A stretch of DNA of 64,000 nucleotides from a virus: positions 1-64,000 of IMG/VR virus record IMGVR_UViG_3300020469_000044; one strand, written 5' to 3'. Numbering within the stretch: the first letter of the stretch is position 1; each line of letters begins with the position of its first letter. The position numbers were made by a program, and so were the translations under genes. Below, in pieces: positions 31,319-41,030 of the stretch. Under the pieces are notes generated by a model. The model searched no databases. It was not told where the DNA came from and saw nothing but the letters and a program-made list of their open reading frames with translations.

Positions 31319-33306
31319 ATTGCTGCATATTCACCTTTAAATACCATAGTTTCTGTACTGCCATTGTCTATTGAAATATAGTATTTTTTATTATTTAAAC
31401 CTTGTAATTTAGCAGCGTTTGCTTTATCTATTTTAAACAACACTTCACCTTTAGATAAATCAACATCCTTAAAGCTTGTAATATTATTAAAATAAATACC
31501 ATCTGCGAAATTTAGTTTAACACATTTTAAATTAGTAAATGATATTGCTTTTCTTTCTCCACCGTCGATTTTAGAAATATTAAACTTAATGAATGTATCA
31601 AACGGAGATATTTCTAGCCCATTATCATTATTGATAGAAGTAATTTGACCATCGTCTATGGTTACATTTCCTACATTTACTACAACATTTAATCTTTCAA
31701 TAAATGCTGGTGCATATTTTACCTGAGCTTTAGGTAAACTAGAATTAATTACCTGTGCGACATTTCTTGTAGCCTGTAAATTCGGAAGAGTATTATAAAC
31801 TCTAGTTAAATTAGCACTCGATGCTATATTTACTTTCATCATTCTCTTGCCATATTTAGGAGCGTTAGTACTTATTAAACTTCCTCTTTTTACAATTTGA
31901 GTATTATCTGTTTGATTATAAATTCTCATAGTTATGTCAATCATAAAACTTGCAGCGTTATTTGCATTTTGTATAATTGGTCTAAATTGAATTGGCTCTT
32001 CAAAGTCTTGTGTTTGTGTAATTGAAGTTGCATAAGTTTCTATAAAACTAGTACCTATTTGTTCATTTACTATAATATCAAATATAACAGAAATGTCATC
32101 AGAACTTGTTGCGATTCTATTAATAATATAAGCCTCAAAATCAGCAGCACTGTTATCTTTTTCGCCATATATTTTAAAGTAGTCCCCGTCCGTTGCCTCT
32201 TCTACAGCAACTGTAAAATCTTGAAACTCATCTTCTTGAGCAACTATAAAATTAGTTTCTTCTCCTGTGTAAATATAATCAATACCTGCAGTGTCTTCTA
32301 TGCTATCAATTAATTTTAAAGAAATGTCATAATTTGAAGTAGTATCTAAATCGCTAGCGCCTGCTCCATTGTCATAAAACAAATCTTCAAAATCGCTGTA
32401 TTGACTTTTTAATGTAGGTAATTTAATCTCTATAAAATTACTATATAAAGTTTCACTTAAAATAAAAGGTCTAGGATTTTTAATTTCAAAACTAGAAGTA
32501 TTTAAGTAAACTGTCTGTGTTAAAAAGTTTTGAACTCCAGAAGTTCTATTAGTTTTTACTTCAAACATAAAACCTTCATATCCTCTAGCAGCAAAACTAA
32601 AACCACTTCTTAAATGAAGTCTTACTTTATCATATTTAATAGTATTAACAGTTGTAGTTGCGTTAGTTTGACTAGTTAATAAATCTGCAGAATCAGAACC
32701 AGTCCATTCAACACTATCAATAAAAACGTTTGTGCTATCTAAAAGCGCATATTTATTTTCATTAACCTTTACAGCATGATACCTTTCGATACTACCAGAT
32801 CCAGTTACAATACTATTTCCAGTTTCTTCATCAGGCGTGGCAAACAATGGGTTAGCAGTATTACCAACAGTTATTTTACCACCTGTATAATTAGTTAATT
32901 TATATTCAAAACTACCAGTAGTCGCAGGAACATAAATAAAAGTTGTTCCACTTAAACCTGCACCATTATTAGTACCTGTAATTGAAAAATCAGCAGGGGT
33001 TGAAAGTGCACTTAAATTAAATTTATAAGTTTTACCAGCTTCTAATAATAAAGTTCTTGCTGCAAATCCTTCAACAGCAACATACGCTCCATCTTCAGTT
33101 ACATCAAAATTTACTACTAAACTACCAAGCTCATGTATAAGATGTCTAGCTTGTGTTGAATCTCCTTGAACTGTATCTAATATTTTTATTTCACTACCAT
33201 TATCATCTACCTCTATTTCATAAGAAGACGGATCTGATTGGTCATGATAGATAACCTCTAAGAGTATATCGTCATCAATTTTGTAATATCTTGAACTTTC
33301 TGCCAT
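31315..33306 (-). CDS. Virion structural protein, beta-rich (fibre or neck)
   Basis: 663 aa, rich in Thr, Ser, Asn and Gly, with no enzyme motif and no transmembrane segment. AARTLLLEAGKTYKFNLS and TGSFEYKLTNYTGGKITVGN read like plastocyanin- or Ig-like beta domains, and SIERYHAVKVNENKYALLDS like a further one. The composition is typical of tail or neck appendages. Located at the promoter-distal end of the tail-gene block. GATAAATAA is 3 nt ahead of its ATG. Confidence 0.5.
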   Translation of the reverse strand: MAESSRYYKIDDDILLEVIYHDQSDPSSYEIEVDDNGSEIKILDTVQGDSTQARHLIHELGSLVVNFDVTEDGAYVAVEGFAARTLLLEAGKTYKFNLSALSTPADFSITGTNNGAGLSGTTFIYVPATTGSFEYKLTNYTGGKITVGNTANPLFATPDEETGNSIVTGSGSIERYHAVKVNENKYALLDSTNVFIDSVEWTGSDSADLLTSQTNATTTVNTIKYDKVRLHLRSGFSFAARGYEGFMFEVKTNRTSGVQNFLTQTVYLNTSSFEIKNPRPFILSETLYSNFIEIKLPTLKSQYSDFEDLFYDNGAGASDLDTTSNYDISLKLIDSIEDTAGIDYIYTGEETNFIVAQEDEFQDFTVAVEEATDGDYFKIYGEKDNSAADFEAYIINRIATSSDDISVIFDIIVNEQIGTSFIETYATSITQTQDFEEPIQFRPIIQNANNAASFMIDITMRIYNQTDNTQIVKRGSLISTNAPKYGKRMMKVNIASSANLTRVYNTLPNLQATRNVAQVINSSLPKAQVKYAPAFIERLNVVVNVGNVTIDDGQITSINNDNGLEISPFDTFIKFNISKIDGGERKAISFTNLKCVKLNFADGIYFNNITSFKDVDLSKGEVLFKIDKANAAKLQGLNNKKYYISIDNGSTETMVFKGEYAAI

Positions 33307-33309
33307 AAT

Positions 33310-33318
33310 TTATTTATC
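33310..33318 (-). promoter_or_regulatory. GATAAATAA motif 3 nt before ATG
   Basis: Minus strand GATAAATAA-ATT-ATG ahead of 31315-33306. It overlaps the stop of the membrane-anchored gene at 33310. Confidence 0.4.
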
Positions 33319-34122
33319 TCTTTTAAAATTAAACAATTTCAACTTAGGCATTTTTATAGTATATGTTAAAAAAAGACCAACCTGTGGGCCATGATAAACC
33401 ATATTACCAGTTGTAAAAGTTAAACCGTATCCAACTCCCATTCCTAAAGCGACCCTACTTCTATGTTCAGCCTCTGCTTTATTTATTTCATCCTCAATAA
33501 CACTAATACCCTCAATATTATTAAATGTTAAACCAGGGTATTTAGTAGCTATATTAATTTTTTTAATTCCATCAACTTCTTGAATACTCGAATATAGTTT
33601 TATGCCTTGTTCATAACTGAAACTATTTAAAGCACCTGTTAGTCTATTATCTTTTTCAAATAAACTAATTTTACTATTCCACTTTCTCCAATTACCATCT
33701 CCATAATCAGTAGAGTCATTAAAATATAAAATAGAGTCATTTTCTATAACAGCATACACAGTATCAATCTCTTTAATATTAATTTCAGCGCTTAATAGTT
33801 GATTTACATTTTTTAGTTTTTTAATGTCTCCTAATGCATTCTCATATTTTTCATATAAATCATCTGCTTTATCTTTTAGTTCTTTAGCCGTAAATTCATA
33901 TGCACTTATTTCACTAACATAAAAATCATTTTTATTCTTGTAATATTTAATAGTGTCTTGACTTGCTATAATATTTCCCTCAATTCTTTCTACTTTATTT
34001 TCTAAACCAGTGTTAATAGCCTTTATTTTAGTTGTTCTATTACACTGAAACATTAATAAAATAATAAGAACTAAAATAACCGATATAAAATGTATTGGCT
34101 TTATTTCTAATTTTTTAAACAT
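33310..34122 (-). CDS. Membrane-anchored coiled-coil protein
   Basis: 270 aa. A single N-terminal hydrophobic segment (FISVILVLIILLMFQC, about 13-28) anchors it; the Cys at the end is not in a proper lipobox. A long charged coiled coil follows (about 38-125), then a beta-rich part and a C-terminal GVGYGLTFTTGNMVYHGPQV, which looks like outer-membrane-type strands. Such architecture occurs in spanin-like and envelope-linking proteins of phages of Gram-negative hosts. Its place among tail genes is odd for a lysis protein. Function unknown. Confidence 0.5.
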   Translation of the reverse strand: MFKKLEIKPIHFISVILVLIILLMFQCNRTTKIKAINTGLENKVERIEGNIIASQDTIKYYKNKNDFYVSEISAYEFTAKELKDKADDLYEKYENALGDIKKLKNVNQLLSAEINIKEIDTVYAVIENDSILYFNDSTDYGDGNWRKWNSKISLFEKDNRLTGALNSFSYEQGIKLYSSIQEVDGIKKINIATKYPGLTFNNIEGISVIEDEINKAEAEHRSRVALGMGVGYGLTFTTGNMVYHGPQVGLFLTYTIKMPKLKLFNFKRDK

Positions 34123-34137
34123 TTAATATTTTTTATT

Positions 34138-36171
34138 TTATCCACCTTTTGATGCACCAGTAGTAACAACAGTTTCACCTTGTCCACCAGTTCCACCACT
34201 AGTTCCACCTGTTGTACTTTCTTGGCCACCCACTGTTAGACTATTATCCGATTCTTGCACAACATCGTTTGTTACTATTCTGTCATAAGAGTTCCAATCC
34301 GTAGTCATTGAAAATTTAAAGGCAAAGTTGTAAGTACCGTGCCCTTCATTATAACCTTGTCCACCATCTTGGTTAGCATCTAGTCCAGGAGCAATGTCAA
34401 ATGGAGAAAGAGGCACTAAAAACAAGGCAAAATTAGGAGAAGCATTACTTCTAACTGTTTCTTTATATAAATATATTCTATTTGAATCAGGATACATTAT
34501 ACCTTTAAAACCAAAATAATCACCTTCATCAAAGGCATTTCCATAAACCGTTGTAAAAGTAAAATCACATAGCACTGGAAAGCCAATATTGTTTTCATAT
34601 GGAAAGTTTACTGCATGGTCTAGATCAATATATAAATGATTTCCAAGAAAACTACTATTAGTCGCACTATTAGGGTTGCCGTTCCACGTAGTATTAGTAG
34701 CTCCAGTTAATTTTCCCCAAGCCTGTATTGAATTTCCTATCTTGATATATCCGCCATTAGTTTGACTCGCACCTGCGTTAAAATTACCATACTGACCAGC
34801 ACCTGGTCCATTACCAGTAGGAACATCATTTCCAGTTGGCGCGCTACTAAGCGTTCCAGCAGAGCCTCCAACTGTATCTATTACCTTAAGTGTCCATGAT
34901 GTCCAATTTTTTTCATAAAAATAATCACTTAATGTTCTTTCATTAGTTGAACTTCCACTGTTAGGAGCAGCGGTTGCAGTATCTCCATTTGCTAAACCTT
35001 CACCAGGGTCTCCTTCTTTAAATTCAATACCGTCTCCATAATCAGCACCCGTAGCACCTGAGTTCGTAGTTCCATCATGATTTCCATCAGGGTCACTAAA
35101 AAATATGTTTTGTGTAGAAGTATTTACCACTGCACTAGTCATAAGCTTATCTACTCCAGCGTTTCTAATGGTGTTTACTCCTCCAGTTGAATTTGTAGCA
35201 TCTATAATATTTACAGGTCCAATTCCAACGGCTGTAATTGTGTTACTTCCACTATTGGCTTGTATTAGGTTTCCATTTCCACTTCCTAGTAATTCATTAC
35301 TTCCTGTTAATTGATTTAGAGGAGAACTAAGTTGGATAGAGTTACTTGCAATAATGTCTACTGTACTATTCACGTCTATATTTAAGTCATCTGCTGTTAT
35401 GTTTATCTCACCTCCTAGACTGTTTATATCTAATGTGTCGTCCGTTGTTATAAACATGTTATCATCTGAGAATATATTAATAACTGAAGAAGCCTTTATA
35501 TTTACATCCAATGTATTATCAAAATCTCCAAGCTCAAGATTAGTCACTGGTTTAATTTCTGTGTGAGTGTTAGAATTAATTGTAATACGATCTGGTATAT
35601 TAATATTTAGATTACTTTCTTCTCCTGAAACTGCAGCAAGAGCACTAAAATTAAATTGAGTTCCTGTACCTGCAACATAGCTAGTAGCCATTTTAAATTC
35701 TCTGGGATTTCCAATTTCGTCATTAGTAAAAAGTAATTGACTAGTTGTATCATCACTATTTGAACTTGGAAGCACTAAACTTAATAGTGCATTAGGCTCA
35801 AGTGGAACTGTATTAGGTGGATCAGTAGTACCTACACTTGTATCTTGCCCTAATATTATTCTTGTTCTTAAATCAATGTCACTATTATTAAAAGGTCTTA
35901 AAATGTCTATATCGCCTGCACTCACAGTAAGCGTGTCAACGTCCCATAAATTTGCACTTGTTCCTTGTTCTCCTTTACCACCTTCTTCTCCTTTACCACC
36001 TTCTTCTCCTTTTTGACCTTTTACACCTGTATTGCCCGTTGTTCCGGGACTTCCTTTAACACCAACAGGGCCACCTCCGTTCGCAAGAACCTGATCAAAG
36101 TTGTAATTTATTTTGTCAACTCTAATGTTATCAGCATCTGCGTTAAATAATTCTTTTATATTAATTGCCAT
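34138..36171 (-). CDS. Collagen-like tail fibre protein
   Basis: 677 aa. After a 33-residue attachment region, residues 34-70 are 12 Gly-x-y triplets (GVKGSPGTTGNTGVKG and so on) that would trimerise as a collagen helix. The DNA for GEEGGKGEEGGK is a tandem 18-nt repeat. A beta-helical shaft of short strand repeats with Asn and Asp (SNLNINIPDRITINSNTHTE and similar) follows, then a globular tip containing GNHLYIDLDHAVNFPY. The Gly/Ser/Thr tail (TTGGTSGGTGGQGETVVTTG) is probably flexible. A receptor-binding or fibre role is inferred. It ends a run of fibre genes. Confidence 0.7.
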   Translation of the reverse strand: MAINIKELFNADADNIRVDKINYNFDQVLANGGGPVGVKGSPGTTGNTGVKGQKGEEGGKGEEGGKGEQGTSANLWDVDTLTVSAGDIDILRPFNNSDIDLRTRIILGQDTSVGTTDPPNTVPLEPNALLSLVLPSSNSDDTTSQLLFTNDEIGNPREFKMATSYVAGTGTQFNFSALAAVSGEESNLNINIPDRITINSNTHTEIKPVTNLELGDFDNTLDVNIKASSVINIFSDDNMFITTDDTLDINSLGGEINITADDLNIDVNSTVDIIASNSIQLSSPLNQLTGSNELLGSGNGNLIQANSGSNTITAVGIGPVNIIDATNSTGGVNTIRNAGVDKLMTSAVVNTSTQNIFFSDPDGNHDGTTNSGATGADYGDGIEFKEGDPGEGLANGDTATAAPNSGSSTNERTLSDYFYEKNWTSWTLKVIDTVGGSAGTLSSAPTGNDVPTGNGPGAGQYGNFNAGASQTNGGYIKIGNSIQAWGKLTGATNTTWNGNPNSATNSSFLGNHLYIDLDHAVNFPYENNIGFPVLCDFTFTTVYGNAFDEGDYFGFKGIMYPDSNRIYLYKETVRSNASPNFALFLVPLSPFDIAPGLDANQDGGQGYNEGHGTYNFAFKFSMTTDWNSYDRIVTNDVVQESDNSLTVGGQESTTGGTSGGTGGQGETVVTTGASKGG

Positions 36172-36172
36172 T

Positions 36173-39100
36173 TTATGCTTTTATTTTTACTAAAGGTCTG
36201 ATCTCATAAGAGAAGCCTAATCTTTTATTATATATTAGTCTAAAATTTAAAGGATTTGTGGGGTTTAATTTGAATGAATAATTGTTATCAATTTCATAAT
36301 CTCCAGAATCAATGCTTGATAGACTACTTGCAGACTCTATATTAGTTGTGATTTTTTTAGATTCTCTAACATATAAGTCAATTGAAGAAATTGAGTATAG
36401 GCCTAATATATTCTCAGCAATATACCCTTCAACATCGTCATCTAATGTATCTACTCTTCCAAAACTATCAGCAACACTAACATATCTTCTTATTGTATTT
36501 CTTACTCCTCTTCCGTCTAAAAATTTAATTAAAGTTTTATCTAAATAAAAATCAGCAATTATCTCTTTATCGGTTTCTATAAAGTTAATTTCGCTTTTAG
36601 AAATACCTAAAGATCTAATTTCATTTATCTGCTCAATATTTTTAAACTTTGTTGAGGTAAAATTAAAAAGATCATATCCACCTCCTGTTTTAATTACACT
36701 AGACGCTATATAGCTTTTTTCCTCTACAATATTTTTAGTACCAGGTAAATTAGCAAATTTACCACCATCTAAATTTCTAGTATAATAGTCAGCTTCCCAT
36801 CTAGACTTAAACACGTTTTTATCTTTCTTATCTATAGCTATTTCATTTATTAACTGATATTTAGGTAATAAATCATCAGCCTCTGAAAGTTTAATTACAC
36901 CTTCAGTATCTATTTCATTTACCTTATGAAAGAAATGATTTTTTATAACTCCCCAGTTTAAATCATGATCAGGGTCTTTTATTTCACCTACGTTAAATAA
37001 AACACCACACCCATTCAGTTTTTTGTAAAGGGCAGTTGTTAATATATTTAAATTAACATCAGTAATATCATAATTATAAATAGAGCTATCATAGTATTCG
37101 TTAGGCCAATCTGTGTCTACTTTATGCATTGAAAATGGTTCACTAAACGTGACAATAGGTTCCATGTTTACAGTATAGTTTCCATTTTGTCTTACTAAAA
37201 ACGCATAATATTCGCTTCTGTTTTGTATGTCATACCCTATCACTTGATTAGAAAGCTTAAATGATTTTGGTTTATTAATATCAACTTCAGCATAGAGGTT
37301 TGAAGTTTTTATTATTTGAAGCCCGTCATCGACTGATAATGAAAATCTATTTAATACTTCAGTTCCGTCTTCTTCAACGCTTACATAATTAACTCTATCG
37401 GTATTATTAAACATGTTAGCAATATTATTTGCAGATAGTAATTCTAAAGTAGCCTTATGTGCAAATACCCCACCGGAACTATATTCATATGTCGCACCTT
37501 TATAATCATTTAAAGAATAATATTGAGAAGGTTGAACCACTGACCCTATTCTTAAACCACCTGTTACTCTTAATGTATTATCACTAATTACATCAACGAC
37601 TGTTAAATTATAAGTTAAACCTCCAATTGTAATATTTAAATCATTGTAAGATCCAGTGTCAGGGTCTTTTAGTATTTGAGTAGTAAAGCTTGGTTCAGAA
37701 CCATCAGTTGCTGCAACTCCACTTATAACTTCAGTATTAGTAGATAAATTAACAGCACTTAAGTTTAATGCTCCACCTATAAGGCTATTTGCATATTGTC
37801 CGCCGAATATCTTGTGGTCTAATTCATATAACAGTTTTCTGTTTAAACCCTTATTAAAACCAGTATCACTTAAATTTAACTTTAACAACAAAGTTAATGT
37901 TTTAAATTTTTTATTTTCAATGACAGATATACCTAAAGAATTAGAAGAAGTAGTATCGAACTCAGTAATTAAACATGAAGAAAAACGATACCCATTAAAT
38001 TCTGTATTTTTTATAAATTCTTTTGTTAATTCTTGATTTAATTCTTTTCTTGTTTTAGGAGTAAACTTTAAACCTTTAAATATAGTAGAAGCAAAGCTTT
38101 GTAAACTACCTCCTTCTAATATAGAATATTTTTTAGAAACTTTATTTTTATTAAACGTAGCATTTGCAGTTCCATCAAATTGACCATTGCTTAAAAAGTA
38201 AGCTTTAAAATAATCAAAGTTAATTGATTTTAAATCACTTTCACTTATTTTAATATCTCTTGCTAAATTAATGTAACTAAATATTTTATTACTAGTAGTA
38301 GAATTAAAATAACTAGGCACCCTATCTATGTAAAACCATTCATGTGTCATTTGACTAGGGTCTCTTCCTTCTACTTCTAAGTTAGGTGAAAAGTTAGTTT
38401 CACCAAAGGCTTCGTTAACATTTAAGTAGTATGGGTTTTCTCTAACATTTGTAGAATCTTTTAAACACCATTTATTTATAGTAGGTATAATTCTAGAAAT
38501 TGTTGAAAAATCAGTAGTATAATTTTCCTTTAGCCTATCATATTCACTATATATTTTTTCTAATATAGAATCCTCTGTCTTTTCATCGTCAAGTATAGGT
38601 ATTAAATTAGAGTAGTATTCTACACCTTCTTCAGTTAATGCATCTGCGTTTGAATATGCATAAGGAGGAGATGAATTAGCTGGTGAATTAGAATAGGTAA
38701 CATTTTCTTCTAATTCAAGCTCTTTTAATTCAGAGTTAGAAGTATCATAAAAATCAAAATTAAAGTCATATATATCATAAGCACTAAACATTCCCCATTC
38801 TAATTTAAAATCTCTATAAACATTTGAAATTCCATTAATGCCTTTGTTTTTACTTTCTAATATTAATAAATTAAATTCAGAATCTATAGTTCTAGAATCT
38901 TCAACAACATTTATTATTTTATTAAACTCATTATTAGAGTCTAATAGATATTCTCCTACATTGATTTCATTAATATCATCTTCTTTAAGATAAACTGATT
39001 CATTCAAATTATTTCCGCCACTTAATGTATAAGCAGTGCTAGAAGACAAATAATTACTAGATATGTTTAAAGAATTGTTAATGTCTTCTCCTGTTTCTAT

Positions 39101-40969
39101 TTCTAAAAACTGGCTATTTCCATTATTTAATAAAAAAGCAGCTAACATTCTATTGTAGCCCTTTATAGGAGACTTTATATAAATAACATCGTCTTTTAAA
39201 ACAGTACTAAATCTTGTTTGAGACTCAATCATGTTTGAAATTGAATTGGCAACGTTATTTAAACTTCCATTTCCTGAAAAAGAATTTTCATTAAATTTAC
39301 CTCTATTAATTGTGTTATCACAAGTAAACGTATCTTCAACTACTTTAATAGGTGTAAATGTTCTTTCAATTTTTAAAATAGACTCACCTATGTCTACACC
39401 AGGAAGAGGAGTAGTATCAGAAACACTGTTTAAAATATTAAAGGAGTGATTTTCTTCAAAATTATATTCTTTTTCTACAATGCTTATTTGATATTTTCCA
39501 TTAATATTTTCTAAATCAACATTATATTTTCCAAACGTACCTACAACCGGATACCAACTTGATCTTATATTTTCTAAAGTTTCTTGTTCTGTTGCACCTG
39601 TAGACGCAATTATATAAGTACCATTGTTATCTACAATAAAATTAGCCTTAGGGTTATCATTTACATTTTTTACGACCGTAATAACAAATCTTTGTTTCTT
39701 TAAATTAGATAGAGTAAAACGATCGCCATTTATAGGATTGTCCGTTACTTGTATTTTTAAAAAGTCAGGTCCGGCTTCTTCGTTTTTAGTTAATTCAACA
39801 GTTCTATCTGTTTTTTTAATTCCTGTAAATAAACTATAGTCCTGATTATTAGTATCTATTTTTAGTTCTAAATTTGAATAGTCCCATGTTGCACCATTTT
39901 TAATATTATGATAATTTGAAAAACTTTTAACCCAACCTAGCATTGGTGATTTTTTATACATTTCTGAAATAGGAATAGAATAATAATGGTCTTGAACTGC
40001 CATTTCACTTAAGTCAAGCGTATGAGATATATTTGAAAATTTAACTAAGTCTTGTTCTATACTATCAACAGAACCCTCTCCGATCTTATGTTCATCTACA
40101 TAAATTCCAAAGTATCTATTTATAGAAAATTCTAAACTTTCTTCGTCGTCAAATAAAAATTCTAAATTAATTAAGTTAGCACATACTAAAGAATTCCTAG
40201 AAAAACCTTCAGTTATAAATTGATTATATTCTATCAACGGTTTATCTACATCAACTGTATCTTTATATTGATATTCTCCTTTATTAGCAAATCCACCTTT
40301 TACCAAATCCACACCATTATAAAGAGTTTGTTCATCTTTATCAAATGAAACTGTCAATGGAGAGTTTGGAAAATTATCATCATTAACATAGTTTCTTAAA
40401 TACTTTCCAACCTTACTATCTTTTGAAAGATCTATAGTTTTTATTAAAGTAGCTTTAGAAAGCATTTCATTAATTCTACTTAAATTATTATCATTACTAA
40501 AGGTAGTTGAATTTATAGGGTCTTCTATTCTATAAATAACAAATTTAGAAGGAATATTTTTATCTAACCAAATAGGAGCTAGCATTCTATAATTATAGTC
40601 ATATAATTTAGAATAATTTAACGAAGTTCCATATGAATATGATTCCTCATACTGTTTATCGTAACTATCAAGTATTGAAAAATCAGAATAGTCTCTTTTA
40701 GTTTTAAATGCTAAATCTAAAGGAGTTGAATTTAATCTCCAAAATTTAGATAAATCATAAGCATATGATCCACTTTCTTTAATTAAATATTTTTTATAAT
40801 TTGAATTAGCTAAAAGACTAGACGCGTTTATACTTTCAAGATACATATCATCGTCAGTAACTACTAATTTAACATTTGTAGAAAGCTTAGGATTAGTCCT
40901 AAGAATAGGCCTTGACACCTGGTCAACTTTACCATTATTCTCAATATCCGTTCTAATACTTCTAGCCAT
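36173..40969 (-). CDS. Very large virion structural protein (1,598 aa)
   Basis: Largest gene in the window. No enzymatic motif, no membrane segment; beta rich and high in Asn, Ser, Asp and Tyr. The first ~120 residues (RPILRTNPKLSTNVKLVVTD, YDLSKFWRLNSTP, then YNYRMLAPIWLDKNIPSKFV) form a conserved-looking start before a long middle of mixed beta domains, and the C-terminus (NPTNPLNFRLIYNKRLGFSY) is compact. Probably a peripheral baseplate, tail fibre or adhesin subunit. It has its own promoter motif 36 nt upstream. Confidence 0.6.
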   Translation of the reverse strand: MARSIRTDIENNGKVDQVSRPILRTNPKLSTNVKLVVTDDDMYLESINASSLLANSNYKKYLIKESGSYAYDLSKFWRLNSTPLDLAFKTKRDYSDFSILDSYDKQYEESYSYGTSLNYSKLYDYNYRMLAPIWLDKNIPSKFVIYRIEDPINSTTFSNDNNLSRINEMLSKATLIKTIDLSKDSKVGKYLRNYVNDDNFPNSPLTVSFDKDEQTLYNGVDLVKGGFANKGEYQYKDTVDVDKPLIEYNQFITEGFSRNSLVCANLINLEFLFDDEESLEFSINRYFGIYVDEHKIGEGSVDSIEQDLVKFSNISHTLDLSEMAVQDHYYSIPISEMYKKSPMLGWVKSFSNYHNIKNGATWDYSNLELKIDTNNQDYSLFTGIKKTDRTVELTKNEEAGPDFLKIQVTDNPINGDRFTLSNLKKQRFVITVVKNVNDNPKANFIVDNNGTYIIASTGATEQETLENIRSSWYPVVGTFGKYNVDLENINGKYQISIVEKEYNFEENHSFNILNSVSDTTPLPGVDIGESILKIERTFTPIKVVEDTFTCDNTINRGKFNENSFSGNGSLNNVANSISNMIESQTRFSTVLKDDVIYIKSPIKGYNRMLAAFLLNNGNSQFLEIETGEDINNSLNISSNYLSSSTAYTLSGGNNLNESVYLKEDDINEINVGEYLLDSNNEFNKIINVVEDSRTIDSEFNLLILESKNKGINGISNVYRDFKLEWGMFSAYDIYDFNFDFYDTSNSELKELELEENVTYSNSPANSSPPYAYSNADALTEEGVEYYSNLIPILDDEKTEDSILEKIYSEYDRLKENYTTDFSTISRIIPTINKWCLKDSTNVRENPYYLNVNEAFGETNFSPNLEVEGRDPSQMTHEWFYIDRVPSYFNSTTSNKIFSYINLARDIKISESDLKSINFDYFKAYFLSNGQFDGTANATFNKNKVSKKYSILEGGSLQSFASTIFKGLKFTPKTRKELNQELTKEFIKNTEFNGYRFSSCLITEFDTTSSNSLGISVIENKKFKTLTLLLKLNLSDTGFNKGLNRKLLYELDHKIFGGQYANSLIGGALNLSAVNLSTNTEVISGVAATDGSEPSFTTQILKDPDTGSYNDLNITIGGLTYNLTVVDVISDNTLRVTGGLRIGSVVQPSQYYSLNDYKGATYEYSSGGVFAHKATLELLSANNIANMFNNTDRVNYVSVEEDGTEVLNRFSLSVDDGLQIIKTSNLYAEVDINKPKSFKLSNQVIGYDIQNRSEYYAFLVRQNGNYTVNMEPIVTFSEPFSMHKVDTDWPNEYYDSSIYNYDITDVNLNILTTALYKKLNGCGVLFNVGEIKDPDHDLNWGVIKNHFFHKVNEIDTEGVIKLSEADDLLPKYQLINEIAIDKKDKNVFKSRWEADYYTRNLDGGKFANLPGTKNIVEEKSYIASSVIKTGGGYDLFNFTSTKFKNIEQINEIRSLGISKSEINFIETDKEIIADFYLDKTLIKFLDGRGVRNTIRRYVSVADSFGRVDTLDDDVEGYIAENILGLYSISSIDLYVRESKKITTNIESASSLSSIDSGDYEIDNNYSFKLNPTNPLNFRLIYNKRLGFSYEIRPLVKIKA

Positions 40970-41004
40970 TAATCTATTTATTTTTAAGCATATAATTTAT
41001 AAAA

Positions 41005-41013
41005 TTATATATC
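41005..41013 (-). promoter_or_regulatory. GATATATAA motif, candidate late promoter
   Basis: Minus strand GATATATAA, 36 nt ahead of the 1,598-aa gene, in a 61-nt intergenic gap after the 1,203-aa gene. Confidence 0.5.
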
Positions 41014-41030
41014 ACCTTTAATACATAAGA

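Noticed and set aside
35970-36040. Short tandem repeat resembling CRISPR repeats
   Set aside because: It is the codon repeat of the Gly-x-y collagen-like region (GEEGGK) in the fibre gene; there are no spacers.
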